DNA of 64,000 bases from Meloidogyne chitwoodi. Taxonomy: Eukaryota; Nematoda; Chromadorea; Rhabditida; Meloidogynidae. Position numbers and translations under genes: made by a program. The notes under the pieces were generated by a model. That model searched no databases. It saw nothing but the letters and a program-made list of their open reading frames with translations, and was not told the DNA's origin. The DNA is taken from assembly GCA_015183035.1 (NCBI GenBank), contig JACZZP010000003.1, positions 1,116,001 to 1,180,000 of the forward strand. Reading direction: 5' to 3'. Of this stretch, positions 12,085-24,600 are shown in pieces (within the stretch, counting starts at the first letter, position 1; every line of letters starts with the position of its first letter).

Positions 12085-12951
12085 GGGACTCAAGCTCAGA
12101 CCTTTAGGCTTCTTTTGAAAACAAACGGTACTGGACCAAAAGATGGGATCTGTACAAAATACCAGTGGACGAAATGGTCAGGCATAAATAGAAAATTTTT
12201 TTATTCAAATTATAAACATTTGAGTCTTAGATCATTTTTGATATTCTGAATTCGAAAAGGCCGATATGCATATGTAGGTATTGGGTCGTGTTGAAAGAAT
12301 GTAGCTATTGGATAGATATGTAAAATATATCATACTTTCGCCACGATTCTCAATTTGGGTGTAAAACCTGACAAATTAATATTTCTTGATTAGCTACACT
12401 ATCCTTTCATACACAACTCCTCATCTCCATTACATCGGTTTCTCGCCTAAATTGCACCGCAAAAACATATTGTTGAATTAGAACTTTATTACTCTGGATA
12501 TATATATATTTGTAAAAATTAAAGCTCTTTATTAAATTAAAGCATAGATTTGTCGATTCAGTTGAGACTCTAATATTTTTACATACTTTTACATTCCTAT
12601 ACCCTTGGGTTTAAGACAAAATGTGATCAAATGGTCATAGGCTAATATTAGACGAAATGGTCTGTCAGCACTCACGGCAAAAGTGATTATTCTGCGACAA
12701 AGTGGGCAATAACTAGATATGGTTAATTTTTCAACTCACTAGTTGAGTCCAAGCGTTAAATTTTTTTTAGTTTTATTTTTTTTTGTATCGGTTGATAGAT
12801 GTAAATATTTCCATTCAGAATTTTTTCAAGTTTAAAACATAGAAAAAGAAAAGGATCGGGAGGATTACTTTAGCATTATAGCTACATATAAATCCTATAA
12901 ATCTAGGAAAATTTACGGTTGAAAAAATGTTATATGAAGGATTTGATTGAT

Positions 12952-15745
12952 CACGGCGGGTTAAACAGGAAATCTAACTGTCTGCAAAAATAAAAATGAG
13001 TTCATCATTCTCTCTCATTTTTACTCTTTTTCTTTTTCACGCTCTCTTAATTTCCACACTCTTTTCATTCAAAATCAGGTTACTAACTTTAAAATCCAAT
13101 ATCTCGAAAACCGCTTATACGATTTTAAATCTGTCTATCCATTTTATAGATAATTGTTTCAAGATTTTGTTTAAAAAATTTCATAGGCTCAAATGCAGTT
13201 TTGAGAGAGAAAATGCAGTTTTAATTTTTGATTAATTTAAGATGAAAACAAGGGCAAAAACGCTCAAAAAAAGCATTGCTGCTAAAGAAGGATGGGATAA
13301 ACAACAACAAAAAAATAATAACATCTCTGCTAAATTATTTAAAGCTCGCCAAGATCGATACTCAACAACAAAAAGGAAGAAAAATCAGGAAAACCAGGAG
13401 GCCAAAATTAAAGATGCACAAACACAAACAGAAGAACAATCGAAACCTAAAACTGTGAATAAAGCGGCACAAACAACAATTACGAAAGTGGATGCTGCTA
13501 CTCAAACTGCTGCAATAGGAAGGAATAAAGCAACACAAACAATTCCAAGCCCATCAAAAGTCGATCAATGCACACAAACATTTACAGTTTTTCATCTTGA
13601 TAAATGTAAAATTTTTAGGTTACGTTTAATTACTTTAATTTAGTTTCGGATGTAATTGAATTACACAAAACCATCCAAGATCTTGACAAAGAAAATAAAG
13701 AGTTGAAGAAAAAACATCGGAAAAAACCATTGAAAGCACTTGAAAACATTTCAACGCGGAGAACAAATCAAATAGCTAAAGGAATTGCAGAAGAAATTAA
13801 AAATAGTAGGGAAAGTATGAACTTTATAAAATAATAAATAAAAAATTTTGCATTTAAGCCACACCCGAAGGCTTAGTTGGTAGTAAAATTGTTAAAAGAA
13901 TCGAAAAAAATCTTTCGTCGAAACATTGTCTGCTTTCACCCGAAAATGATCTTGCAGCTACTTTAGCTTCTGGCTTGACAACCAAACAAAGAGAGAGATT
14001 GAAACATTGCTTCAGAGTAATAGGATTCGATAGATTTTCACCATCTACAAAAGTAAAAGAACTGAAAAAAGAATGGAAAAAAATTGCCTCTTGGGATTGG
14101 ATAAATGAAGCATATGTTTGTTTAAATGTGTCTGAAGTATTATCAAAAAGATTAAATACCTTATCAAAATTTGGTTTTTTAAATTTTATAACAATATTCT
14201 TTTATTTGTTAGGTCAGCTAAGAATGCACAAACAATTTAACAATAATATTTTTGTTACGCTAATGGGAGACAAGGGAGGAAAAGAGTGGCCCTCAAAATC
14301 CACAAAAATTGGAATTATAATAGGCAATGTTGATAAGCCTAATAGCCCGTACAATATATCACTCGTCAGCATATATGATGGAGATGATAATAGAGAGAAT
14401 TTGAAACTGAAGCTTGACCCTATAATCCGTCAATTGGAGGTTTTGAATAGTGTAACGTTTAATAATGCAGGTGTAGAAATGACATTAAAGATTAAATGGT
14501 TATTTTAAAGTTTTTAATTTTAATACTTTATACGTTCAGGTTCGTATGTTCTGACCTAAAGTTTATAAGCGCGATTTATGGGCACAGGGGAGCATGTTCG
14601 AACCATCCTTGTTCCAAATGTTTGATAACAAAAGAGAATCTTGGTACAATTTGTGGTGAACCAAGGACTCTACAGAATTTAAAGTCTGATGCTTTAAGCG
14701 ACAAAAACTCCATATTTGGCCAACCAATAATTTCGATCTCTCCTTCACAAATAGTTCCTCCAAGCCTACATCTTATTTCTGGTATTTGTCAAAGAATTAT
14801 GGATGCTATCAGTGAGTACAGCCATCATTCTGGAAGATCAATACAAGAGATTTTTAATGAGGCACACGCAAAGATGGATCCTAGAAAAAGAACATTTACA
14901 GGTTTTTGACTTATTTTTTTAATATCCAAGAAATATACAGGCTCTGCTCTGTATCATTTGATTACTGGTCCTTCAAGAGAGAAACTTAAAAAAATGCTTC
15001 CATCCACACAATCATCTGTTATTCTTTGTCGGCTGCTTGATACAATGAAAGAAATTTATGGACTTGCAAATGCTACATTTCTTGATCAAAGGGGAGTTGA
15101 ACAGTTGAAAACAACAACAACGAATCTTTATAAAGATATTCAGGTTTATTTACATTCCATCGATTTTAAGTTTAATTTTAAGCAACTTCGAACCCGATTT
15201 GAAGCTCTTAACTTGAGGGGACGCTTAGCTGGAGGGCAATTAAAAATTTTCAAGCCGACACCTAAATTGCACATGCTTTGTGCTCATGCTCCTCAATTTG
15301 CTGAAGAAAATGGTTGGTGGTGCTGGATTTCTGAGCAAGGATTGGAACATTTGCACTCATTATACAATAAATTGGTAAGTCTAAAATTAAATCAATATAA
15401 AAGTCAATATTCTAGGCCGTTCAATACTGCAACACTGGTGACAAAAATAAAACGGCTGAGAAGTTGGCGCAACATCAAGCTCTTCTTAATGCTCTCAATG
15501 ATAGAGGAACAATGCAGAAAATTATTATTTAATTTAACTCTATTATTTTAATATTTATTTGTTTTTCAATTATTGTTTTTTAATAAAAAGCTTAACTCCA
15601 TTAGAAATTGTTTAGTAGACTCAATTATGATGGAAAAGTGCAAGAGAGAGGAGAAATAGTGTGTTAAATCAAATAGGGGCTTTTTGGCGTACTCTAAAAA
15701 AACAAATACATTCCGCCACAAGAATTTCCCGTTTAACCCGCCGTG
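12952..15745 (+). mobile_element. complete DNA transposon, 2794 bp, CACGGCGGG ends, 6-bp target duplication
   Basis: The left end reads CACGGCGGGTTAAACAGGAA and the right end, reverse-complemented, reads CACGGCGGGTTAAACGGGAA. Both are directly flanked by attgat (12946-12951 and 15746-15751), a perfect 6-bp target duplication. Inside is one intact eight-exon gene with RNase-H-like transposase features. The base composition is less AT-rich than the neighbouring host genes. The right end lies 145 bp upstream of the 24-exon gene's start codon, so the insertion is in that gene's promoter or 5' leader. The superfamily is not assigned; 6-bp duplications are reported for few superfamilies (IS3EU and Dada among them). 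Confidence 0.88.
13242..15532 (+). CDS. transposase-like protein of the 12952-15745 transposon
   Basis: Eight exons join in phase: 13242-13605, 13644-13814, 13859-14173, 14213-14498, 14540-14901, 14941-15143, 15183-15374, 15416-15532 (669 aa). The N-terminus (1-60) is basic. Residues 61-113 hold four Thr-Gln-Thr motifs plus one degenerate copy, followed by a charged coiled-coil-like stretch (about 122-175). The rest resembles a DDE transposase: Met-Gly-Asp-Lys-Gly-Gly (D303), Ser-Asp-Leu-Lys-Phe (D384) followed by His-Arg-Gly and a Cys-Ser-Asn-His-Pro-Cys-Ser-Lys-Cys cluster (398-406), and Ile-Ser-Glu-Gln-Gly-Leu-Glu-His (E618 or E622) after a Lys-Leu-His motif. These catalytic assignments are inferred from position. 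No stop or frameshift interrupts the frame, so the copy may be active or recently inserted. Confidence 0.8.
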
Positions 15746-15889
15746 ATTGATTAGTCCTGCAAATTCTGCCAAGCATTTATATCCTAAAAATAGCAGGATT
15801 TTTCCAGTTTTAGTAAAACTTCCAAAGACCTTGTCATGCGCCACCTTTAACTTTATTTATTTAGAATTTTTTATCTTCTTGAAAAAAAA

Positions 15890-18800
15890 ATGGGTGAAAT
15901 AAGTGATGTGACAAAAATTGGAATAATCACATTTATTGACAAACGTTATAATTATGTTTGGAACACTAATCTCGGACCATTGGAGCTCAGATTTCCATTA
16001 AATCCACAATTGGAATTTCAGGTTAATCTTAAAACTAAACAAAAAATTATAATATTTAATAGCCTGGAGAAATTGTGCGTTATGTTCAATCACATGATGG
16101 ACTTGCACCTCAAATTGTTCATAATTTATTAAGGCATAATAAACAATTGAATGTTGAAAGGAGCTCAAAACTTCAGTGGAAGATTGAAGTTAACTTAGTC
16201 TTTGCTTCACGTACTTCTAAGGAATTCAGAGAGGCAATGGAGAATGATGATGAGGATGTAAGTACTTTTATCGATTATATTGTTATATTAACGTTTTGTT
16301 AATAATCTATTCATTTAAAGACATTGTTTTTTTTCGTATTATTATTGCACGAGGCTGAAAAATTATTAAAAAATTTAAATGCATTGCGTTATAATTTTAC
16401 AGAGAATAAAAGGAATCGCATGGGCGCAAGATTTTCTTCTGGTTGCTTCATATCTTGAAGGAGTTGAGTATAAGGCTGGTGTTGTCTACCGTGCATACAT
16501 TACGCGGTATTTTAATTTACTATGGAAAATATAGTTATATTTTTTTCCTATATCAAACTTCAACTGAAAAGTTTCAAATTTTTATTTACTTTTTTAGTAT
16601 TCCAAACCGCTGGGAGACACTGGCTAGTAAAGTTGGTACAATTTTTGCTATAATTGGAAAAAAATTTGAAGCGTGCACTGATCATGATGCACTTGCAACG
16701 TTTTGGAGTCTTTGTGTGAGTCTTGCATATGTATTTTTTATTTTTTCTTATTTTAGCCATGGAAAATTGAAGCATCCAACAGTGAAGATTGTGATATTGG
16801 TCTACCTGTTGATGTATTTAAAATTTTAAATATAGAGAATTTTTTTCGTTTTGTTAGAAATTTTATAGAAAAATTTATTTAAACAGTATCCTCTGGAGTA
16901 AACAAAATTTCTAATAAAATTTTCCAAATTTGAATTTTTCAACATTTTATTCAGAGATTTATTAAAATTCTTAAGTCTGATTCTCCAAATAATGATTGTA
17001 ATGGAACGATCAATCGTAATGTTTCTACGAGGAATATTATTTATCAAGGTATGATGATATATATTTAAAAATTTTTTGAATTTATAGAGGAAGAAGTTCC
17101 ATATTTTGCAGAAGCTTTGAATAACCTAAATGAAGGTATTCTTTTATAGTCTAATTGAAATAATTTTGAGTTTTAGTCATTTTTTTTTATTAAAAGGTGA
17201 AGAAAAGACAGGTTTAGTTGTCATTTGCGAAAAAGAATATTCCGTCATTTGGAATCCTGTTGATGACCTTGTCCGTGTACAGGTGGGCCAGCTTCTAAAG
17301 GACGGTGATGACAACCTTCCTATGGTAAGATATTAAATTTTGAATAATACTTAACTTCTCGAAGAGTATTTATTAGTAGAATGTTCTTTAAACTTTTAAT
17401 TCACACCTAACTAAATTTATTCTGCAGTGGCCTCTCTGTGAATGGGTCAAATACCGTTGTATGCCTGAAGAATCACAAATTTCTAATAACGTTATTTGTA
17501 AATATACAGCTTATGATATAAAAAAGACTAAAGCAATAAATGATGTTACTCTTCTTAAAGATGATACTGTTGCGGTATTATAACTTTTTTAATTATAAAT
17601 AAATATATTTTTTAGGTTAAATGTAGGCTCTCTTCAGCAAAAGCGCATAGTAGTGTATTTTTTATTGCGAATGATTCGTTCTTTCAATCTGTTTTGTGCA
17701 GTTGTCAGGATCGAATATTAAAAGAACAAATGGAAGATGAGAATGCTTCTGTTGATGTAATTATTTAAAAAATTTAATTATTAAATTTATTATTTTAGAT
17801 TTATGCTGTCTTTACCGATATTTATAAGCATTCACGATGGATTGCTTTTGCCTTCCGAAATAAAGATTGCTGGAGAAAGGTTTTAAATACATAAATTAAA
17901 ATATTTTTTATTTTATTTTAAAATGAAAAAATTGTTATTTATTATATTACATATTTTAAATTTGTTTCTTTTATTTTTAAGATTGATGGCTTACCTCCTA
18001 CTGTTGACAGTCAAATTCGTCCTTTTTTCACACGTTTCGAGAATCGATCATCCTCTGCTTATGATACAATGCATAACGATAAGTTGGCTACAAATAGGTT
18101 TAAGGCACCCACGGATTGGAAAGGCTCTCATTATGAAGGAGAAAAAGTGAATAATATATTTATAAATTAAATAAATAAATACTAGATTGTTGACGCTATT
18201 GGAATTGTTGTATGTTTTGAAGATCAAACTACTGTGCTTGCAACAAAATTTGGACTAGCTCGACAACCGATAAAATTTCCATTAGGTGTTTGGGTTCTTA
18301 CAACAATTGTTCCAGATGAAAAGCCTTCTCAATCATTTAAAAATAATATGCGTGATCTTGAATCTTTTATTGTCAAAAGAAGTAAAAAAATTGGACCGGT
18401 TATGTCAACACGTGTAGTTAATGATAAAGGCATCGATAAATTGCTGGTTATTAAAAAAAAATTATTTTAGAAGATTAATTAAACTTTGTTTTTTTATTTT
18501 TTAAGATTTGTTGTCCTGTGAAAGCGAATGCATCAAAATCCTTTGGAAATGAATATTTGGGCAAAGTAGATGATCCCGACAATTTAGTCAAACCGTATCA
18601 GAACGGTCAATTTTGTGTTTCTGGTTACCTTGTTGAGTTGTGCCTTTCGCGGTCGAGAGAGGATGGATCACGTTTTTGGAAGATCCTCAAAAATCATGGA
18701 GATTATAACAAAACTGTTAACATTGTTGCTCTCAAGGTTAGTTTATTTTTGGATTTTTTAAAGTTTTTATTTTTGCAGCTTTCTTACTTTCCTCATTCAG

Positions 18801-21800
18801 AGGGTCAAACATGTGATGATGCTCATACGATTCTTCTGGATCCAATTTATGAAGCAGAAGATGAATTATTTACCAACCAAAAGCAATCAAATCATAATAA
18901 TAATGATATTCATGCAACAACATTAAAACCTGTACCCAGAAACAGCTCTTATTGGGAAACCTTATCTGCTAATAATAAACAACCATTTGCTAGTACACTT
19001 CCATATCAGCCACCTAAACTCCCGACTATATGTCCTCAAAAGCCTGACATTTCTGAAAGTTTGACAAGGTTCGTTTATTATGAAGTTGACTTTTTGCATT
19101 AATTTAAAGATTAATCGAAAAAATTTGTTTTCGTTCTATAAATTTAAGGTACTTACGTATTATCCCCCGGACTTTTTGCGGACAAACATCTCTACATATA
19201 ATAAACAACTAGAATAAAAAAATCAATCCAATGGTCAATATTTTCCCCAAAAAAGTATACGTCTCCATCACCAATTATTTTCCTTCACATAACATGTAAA
19301 ATAACTATGGAGGAATGAGGGAAGACAAATTAATATTTGTCCGCAAAATCCGGGGGATAATACGTAAGTACCAAATTTAATACGTCTCCCGAAATTTTTT
19401 ATTGTATTCTTAATAATTTTTTAAATTGTGTTTATTTTGCTTTAAATTTATATCTTAAGTCAGCAGCAAACGTCTTTATCTAAATCATCTCAAAACATTA
19501 AACCATCTAATCGTATTGTATCAAATTGTGGAATTGATGATTTATCAAATATATCAAAACAATTAACTCGCTATCAACCTGTTGGTGAATCTAAGGTGAA
19601 TGAATAACAAAAAAGTCTATTAAAAAAAATTTATTAAAAATAATTCAGCGCCAAATTGGCATAGTTGTTGCGAAAAATGCAAATTTTGCCATTCTCTACA
19701 CAAAATTGTATGGTGATGCAATTGTGTTAACGCGCTATATACAAAGGTAGTTTAAGAAATTTATTTTTCATTAATTTTTAATGTTTCTTTTTCAATTTCA
19801 CTTCTAAATCTTAAAGATTAATAAGTTAGAATTTTTATTTCTCATTGTTTTAAAATGAGAATAAATTTATTTATATCCTTTGATTACACTTTTTTAATTT
19901 ATACTTGAATATTTAGCAAAGAACAATTTGATGAACTTTTCATGCTTGGAAGATTTATTGGCGCTTCTTTTTCTAGAGTCAATGATCCTGTTCAGAATGA
20001 ATTGACTTATAAAATGATGTGCCTACCTGAATTCAAACTTAATAATAAGAATATAGTTAAAACACGTGTTGTTCTCGGACAATTTGTACAGGTATTTTTT
20101 TAATTTATTCTTTGTAATTGATGTGCATGAGTTTACGAGTTAGTTTTAGTAGATTTTCTTGTTCATAAAATTCTAATTGTAAATCATAATTTCAGGCTTA
20201 CGTGGAATGCGATTTTTCAAAGAATAAAATTAAGGAATGCACTGAAGAAATGAAAGAATGTACTGAAAATGAGCGACGTTATTATATTGATACGGCTATT
20301 GGATTTATGCTTTTGAACAGTGAAGTTGTCGACAAAAATGGTTAGTTTTTAATATTGTTATATTATTTGTTCATTTTTTGAAAATGAAATTTAAATTATT
20401 TTAATATTAAGATTTTCTCGGAAAAGTAGTCGGTCTTTGGTTGACACATATTCAAAAATGTTATGGATGTTTTTGGCAAATTGCACTCAATGAGATGAAT
20501 ACATTTCAGGTAAATGTTTTTATTTAGTGAATAGTTGTAAACTGGGGGAAGAGAGAATTTAGTTTAAATGTACAAAAAGTTAAGAGCTGAATTTATTTTT
20601 TAATAAGTTATGTATTATTTTTTAATCTTTTTTTAATCTTTATAAAAATATTTGTTATAAAAATATATAATATATTTGTTTTTAGGATTTATAATTATCA
20701 TATCCTCTCTTCCTCCTCATATTTCTTTTTTTTTAATATATTGTAATCCTTTCATTTATTCAGATTTAATTTGATAAAATTATTAAAGAATTGAGGAGGA
20801 AATTGGATATAAATATATATTTTATTTTAATTTCGCATTTACGAGTATTCATTTGTTATATTCACTTACAACAATTATTTTTAAGTTTTTTGTTTCTGAA
20901 TGCAGATAATTTATATTATTATATACATTCTATAAATTATATAAAATAAATATTTTTAAATAATCAGCTCTTAAATTTTTGTCAAAAACAATTAAAAATT
21001 AATTAGTAAATTATAACTTTATTTTTAGGGTGGTTATATATTAGAATATGATATTATTAAAGATCGTGTCATCGTAAATGATGAACAAACTAATAATTCC
21101 TCAACTAGTTGTACCATCTCTAATAATTTATTAAAAGAAGAGAAAAATAAAGGAAATATTTTACCATTTAATTTACAACAACAAAAACAAACGATAACAG
21201 CAAAATCACTTTCTGGCTTGACTGGAAATCAAATGTCTGATTTTTTTCAACAATTGGATCAAAATGAGTCATCTCTTTTACCTAATTTTGCCAATAATCC
21301 ACCTGTTCCTAATAAACGAAATTTAATATTAAAGCCTGAACCAATTACTACAAAACAACATTTACTTGATTTTAATGAATATGATAAATTTTTATTTGGA
21401 AATTATTCTGGTCAGAATTTTTAAGAATTATTTTATAATTTATTTTATTTTAGATAGTCTTAACTCTAAGCATGGATCAATTGAAAGGTGGTAAATAAAT
21501 AAATATATATTTTTTTTTAATTTATTTGAGTACAAAAAGATGGAAAAATTTCAAATTATGGAAAAAAACTTTTTTTTTAGTTTTAATACTGATCATTGCT
21601 TCTCTGATATTAGTTCCAACATTGGTGATCGTGATCTCATTGTTTGTGGTTCAACACCACCACCAACTTTTCAAAGCAATTTTGAATCAAAAATACAAAA
21701 AAATAATAAAATAATTAATCAAAATAATATTTGTTCCCAAAGTTGGGATGATATTGGATTGGGAACTATTTATTATGGAAATGATAATAATAATAATAGT

Positions 21801-22031
21801 GATGATAATGATTTTATTGTAAATAATAAGCAAAATGAGTGAGTTGTTTAAAAAATTAAATTTATAATTTTTAGACAACAAACAATTGGACCTTCTATTT
21901 CTAAAACTAATAATAACGTAAATAGAGCAGTTACTAGTAATATTTTTAATGGTCCAATTGGATTTGATAGTGACATTTCATTCAATGAAAAAAAGAATAA
22001 TAATAATTCTGATGATTTGATAATATTTTGA
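15890..22031 (+). CDS. unrecognised 1224-aa protein with five Gly-Ile/Leu-Val-Val modules, 24 exons
   Basis: Exons: 15890-16021, 16063-16257, 16403-16506, 16598-16715, 16757-16813, 16955-17048, 17088-17135, 17197-17324, 17428-17574, 17616-17756, 17799-17879, 17982-18146, 18186-18446, 18506-18736, 18779-19068, 19460-19595, 19649-19746, 19917-20091, 20196-20340, 20412-20509, 21029-21410, 21454-21487, 21581-21838, 21875-22031; total in frame. The fifth donor (16813) is the least certain. There is no signal peptide or membrane span. A short beta-like module, Gly-(Ile/Leu/Lys)-(Val/Ile)-Val, about ten residues, then Val-x-Trp or similar, begins near residues 11, 255, 475, 780 and 918. The last 250 residues are Asn/Ser/Gln-rich and look disordered. 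I do not recognise the family; small tandem beta-barrels would be one reading. Confidence 0.72.
19148..19372. mobile_element. MITE, GGTACTT-ended, 225 bp, inside an intron
   Basis: The inverted ends begin GGTACTTACGTATTATCCCC and continue into a GCGGACAAA sequence. They are flanked by a perfect 8-bp duplication, aaatttaa (19140-19147 and 19373-19380). The element sits in the intron between 19068 and 19460 of the 24-exon gene and leaves the splice sites intact. It is non-coding. Confidence 0.9.
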
Positions 22032-23331
22032 TTTTTTAAATAGTGCAATTTTTAAATATATTATTTTGTTTGGTATCTGCTAATTTTTCTTCTTTTTTGT
22101 TAAGTTTTTTTGCTTTTAAGTTATTATTATATTTACTTTTTTTTTAAATTATTACAAATACTCATAATTTATTATTTTAAAATTTTTTATAAAGTTGGAT
22201 TAATACTTTATTATATTTTTAAATAAATTAATTTATATAATAATTGATTATATAAATATTCTTAAAATTTCAAAGTTTTATAAAAACATTATTTTTAGAA
22301 GGTAAATTCTGATTATATATTATTCTTTTTTAGAATTTTAATGTTTTAATAGGAATAAAAAAACCAGTTTTTTATAATAAAAAAGTAGTTAAGGTAGTAT
22401 ATGTGAATTAATTCTTTTATTTGTTTGTACTATTTGAATTTCTGACAAATTTATAAAATTGGAAAAGAGAAGAAATCAATAAAAAAAAGAAATTAAAAAT
22501 AATTAATAATTTAATCATTTGATGGAAATATCGTAAAAAATATTATTATTTTTCAAACATAATTAATATATATTTATTTTATAATTAATTAATAATAATA
22601 ATAATATTACTCTATATTTTAAATTATTTGTAAAATATAATTTTAAAATATTATTTTATTAATTTAATCTTTTATTTAATTGATTAATGTGTGTTTCTTT
22701 TTTTAAATCGATTTCTCTGTTGTTTAACTTCAAGTAATATTTATGTAGTAAAATGGATTAACAACACTAACTAACCAAATAGAATTTATTTACACATTCT
22801 TAATCACTATTTTTCTCTCATATTTTTTTAAGAATTTCTTTTAACACATTTAATTATTTATTTATAAATAAAATTGTTAATATTATATTTAAAATATAAT
22901 AATTTAATATTATTATCTTTATTAAATTCTGACAATTTTATAAATATTTTTGACAATTTTTTTTAATTATTTTTAATTTACAAAAAAAATAAATAAATAT
23001 AATTGGTTAGTTTAATTATTTTTATTAAAACTTTTAAAGAATTTAAAACATAAAATTCTTTAGATTTTATTTTTTATTATCTTTTTAAAACTTTTCTTTA
23101 AAAAATAAACATTCATTTTCTATTTTTATATTTATTGAAATTTTTTGTTGCTGATTAATTTCTTTTTTTTTTGTTAATCATTTTTATTTTAAATTTTTGA
23201 AGGATTAAATAAAATATTTTATAAATAAAATATTTATATATAAAAATCATCTTTATTTTATTTAAACATTTATTTCAAACTTCTTTATATTTAAATAAAT
23301 AAATATTTTCCCATTTTAAATTTAAATAAAA
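22032..23331. other. AT-rich intergenic region
   Basis: This is the spacer between the 24-exon gene and the scramblase-like gene. It is very AT-rich with homopolymer and ATT/TTA runs. I see no ORF, RNA gene or transposon ends. Confidence 0.6.
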
Positions 23332-24600
23332 ATGCCTTCAAAAGTTTTACATTCTAAATTAATATTTTCAATTTTTGGTCCAAAAATTAAAAAAAACAAA
23401 AAAAACTGAATCTAATAAAATTAAAAAAGAAAAAATAAGAAATAAAAAATCATTATCTGTAAAAAAGACTAAATATTTATTAAAAACAAAATCTTTTCGA
23501 AAATCTTTAATTCCAGCACCAATTTCAAATTGTGCACCAATTCCTCCACCTATTCCTTCTTCTCTTAAATTAAATAATAATATTAATAATGTAATTATTT
23601 AAATAAATATAAGAGAAAATTAAATTAATTTATTTTTATTTTAGACTTTAATAACAAAAAATAAAGAAATTGGAATGTATCCAAAAATTGTAGAACAAAT
23701 AACTGGTGGTTTAGCAAAAGTTGTACAAAAAGCTACAGATGCTTATGTTTTTCAAGATTTACCAGAATGTGAAGTATTAACACATACTGAAAGACTTTCA
23801 ATTAAATTAATTGATCCACAAGTGTAAGATAATATTTAAATAAATTAATTAATTAAAATAGTCATCGTTGTCTTGTTCAATTACCTTCATGGAGACCAGA
23901 AAAAGAAAGATTAGAATCAATTAATTTTTCAATTCGTGATGAAGCAAATCGTAAACATCCATTAATGTCTGCACAATTACAAAATGGAGGAATTATTTTA
24001 AAAAATGTTATTGGAAAAATAATAATGTTAATTCGTTTACCAATTCATTCTGCTGATTCTTTAGGAAAATTATTACATCCATCACAGGCTACTTTATATA
24101 AAGTTTTTTTTTTAAATAATAATATGTATATTTATATATATTTTTAAAGTTAATGCGTTGTTCATCTGGTCCTGATTTTAAATTAGTAAAAGCTAGTTCT
24201 GATGAAGCTATTGTTCTTCGTGTTGAAAAAGTTAATTTAAAAATAATTTATTTTAATTAAATTAATTTAATTTTTAGGTTCATATATCTCTTCAATCTTT
24301 GGGTAAAGCAATTGGTTTAATGGGCACAGATTGTGTTTATTATTTAAAATCACCAGATGGCCAAACAGTTTTGGGACATGTTAGACCAAAATTTGCAATT
24401 AAAAGAAATACTTTAATTGTTAAATTTATGTTTGTTTTTTTATTTTATTTTGAATTAAAATTTAAATTAAAAAAAGGTCTAAACAAAAGGATGTTCAACT
24501 TAGAGCAGCTATGTTGGGAACTGGACTTCTTTTATTAATTAATGAAGTTTATCCTCAATTAAAGGTTATTCTTGCTGATAATACACAACAACAAGAATAA
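23332..24600 (+). CDS. phospholipid-scramblase/tubby C-terminal-like protein
   Basis: Seven exons in phase: 23332-23377, 23430-23590, 23645-23823, 23862-24102, 24150-24230, 24278-24429, 24477-24600 (327 aa). The N-terminal 65 residues are basic and Pro-rich (Ala-Pro-Ile-Pro-Pro-Pro type). The body (about 75-310) alternates beta-like strands and ends in a hydrophobic helix, Gln-Leu-Arg-Ala-Ala-Met-Leu-Gly-Thr-Gly-Leu-Leu-Leu-Leu-Ile, preceded by Lys-Gln-Lys-Asp-Val. That layout, a 12-strand barrel closed by a C-terminal helix, recalls scramblase and tubby-like folds; it is a resemblance. The first donor (GTCC) is unusual. Without that intron the frame breaks in an A-rich homopolymer near 23380-23408, so the first 50 residues are uncertain. 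Confidence 0.6.

Noticed and set aside
13276..13458. Plus-strand ORF rich in Lys and Gln within the transposase gene
   Set aside because: It is a shifted-frame shadow of the first transposase exon.
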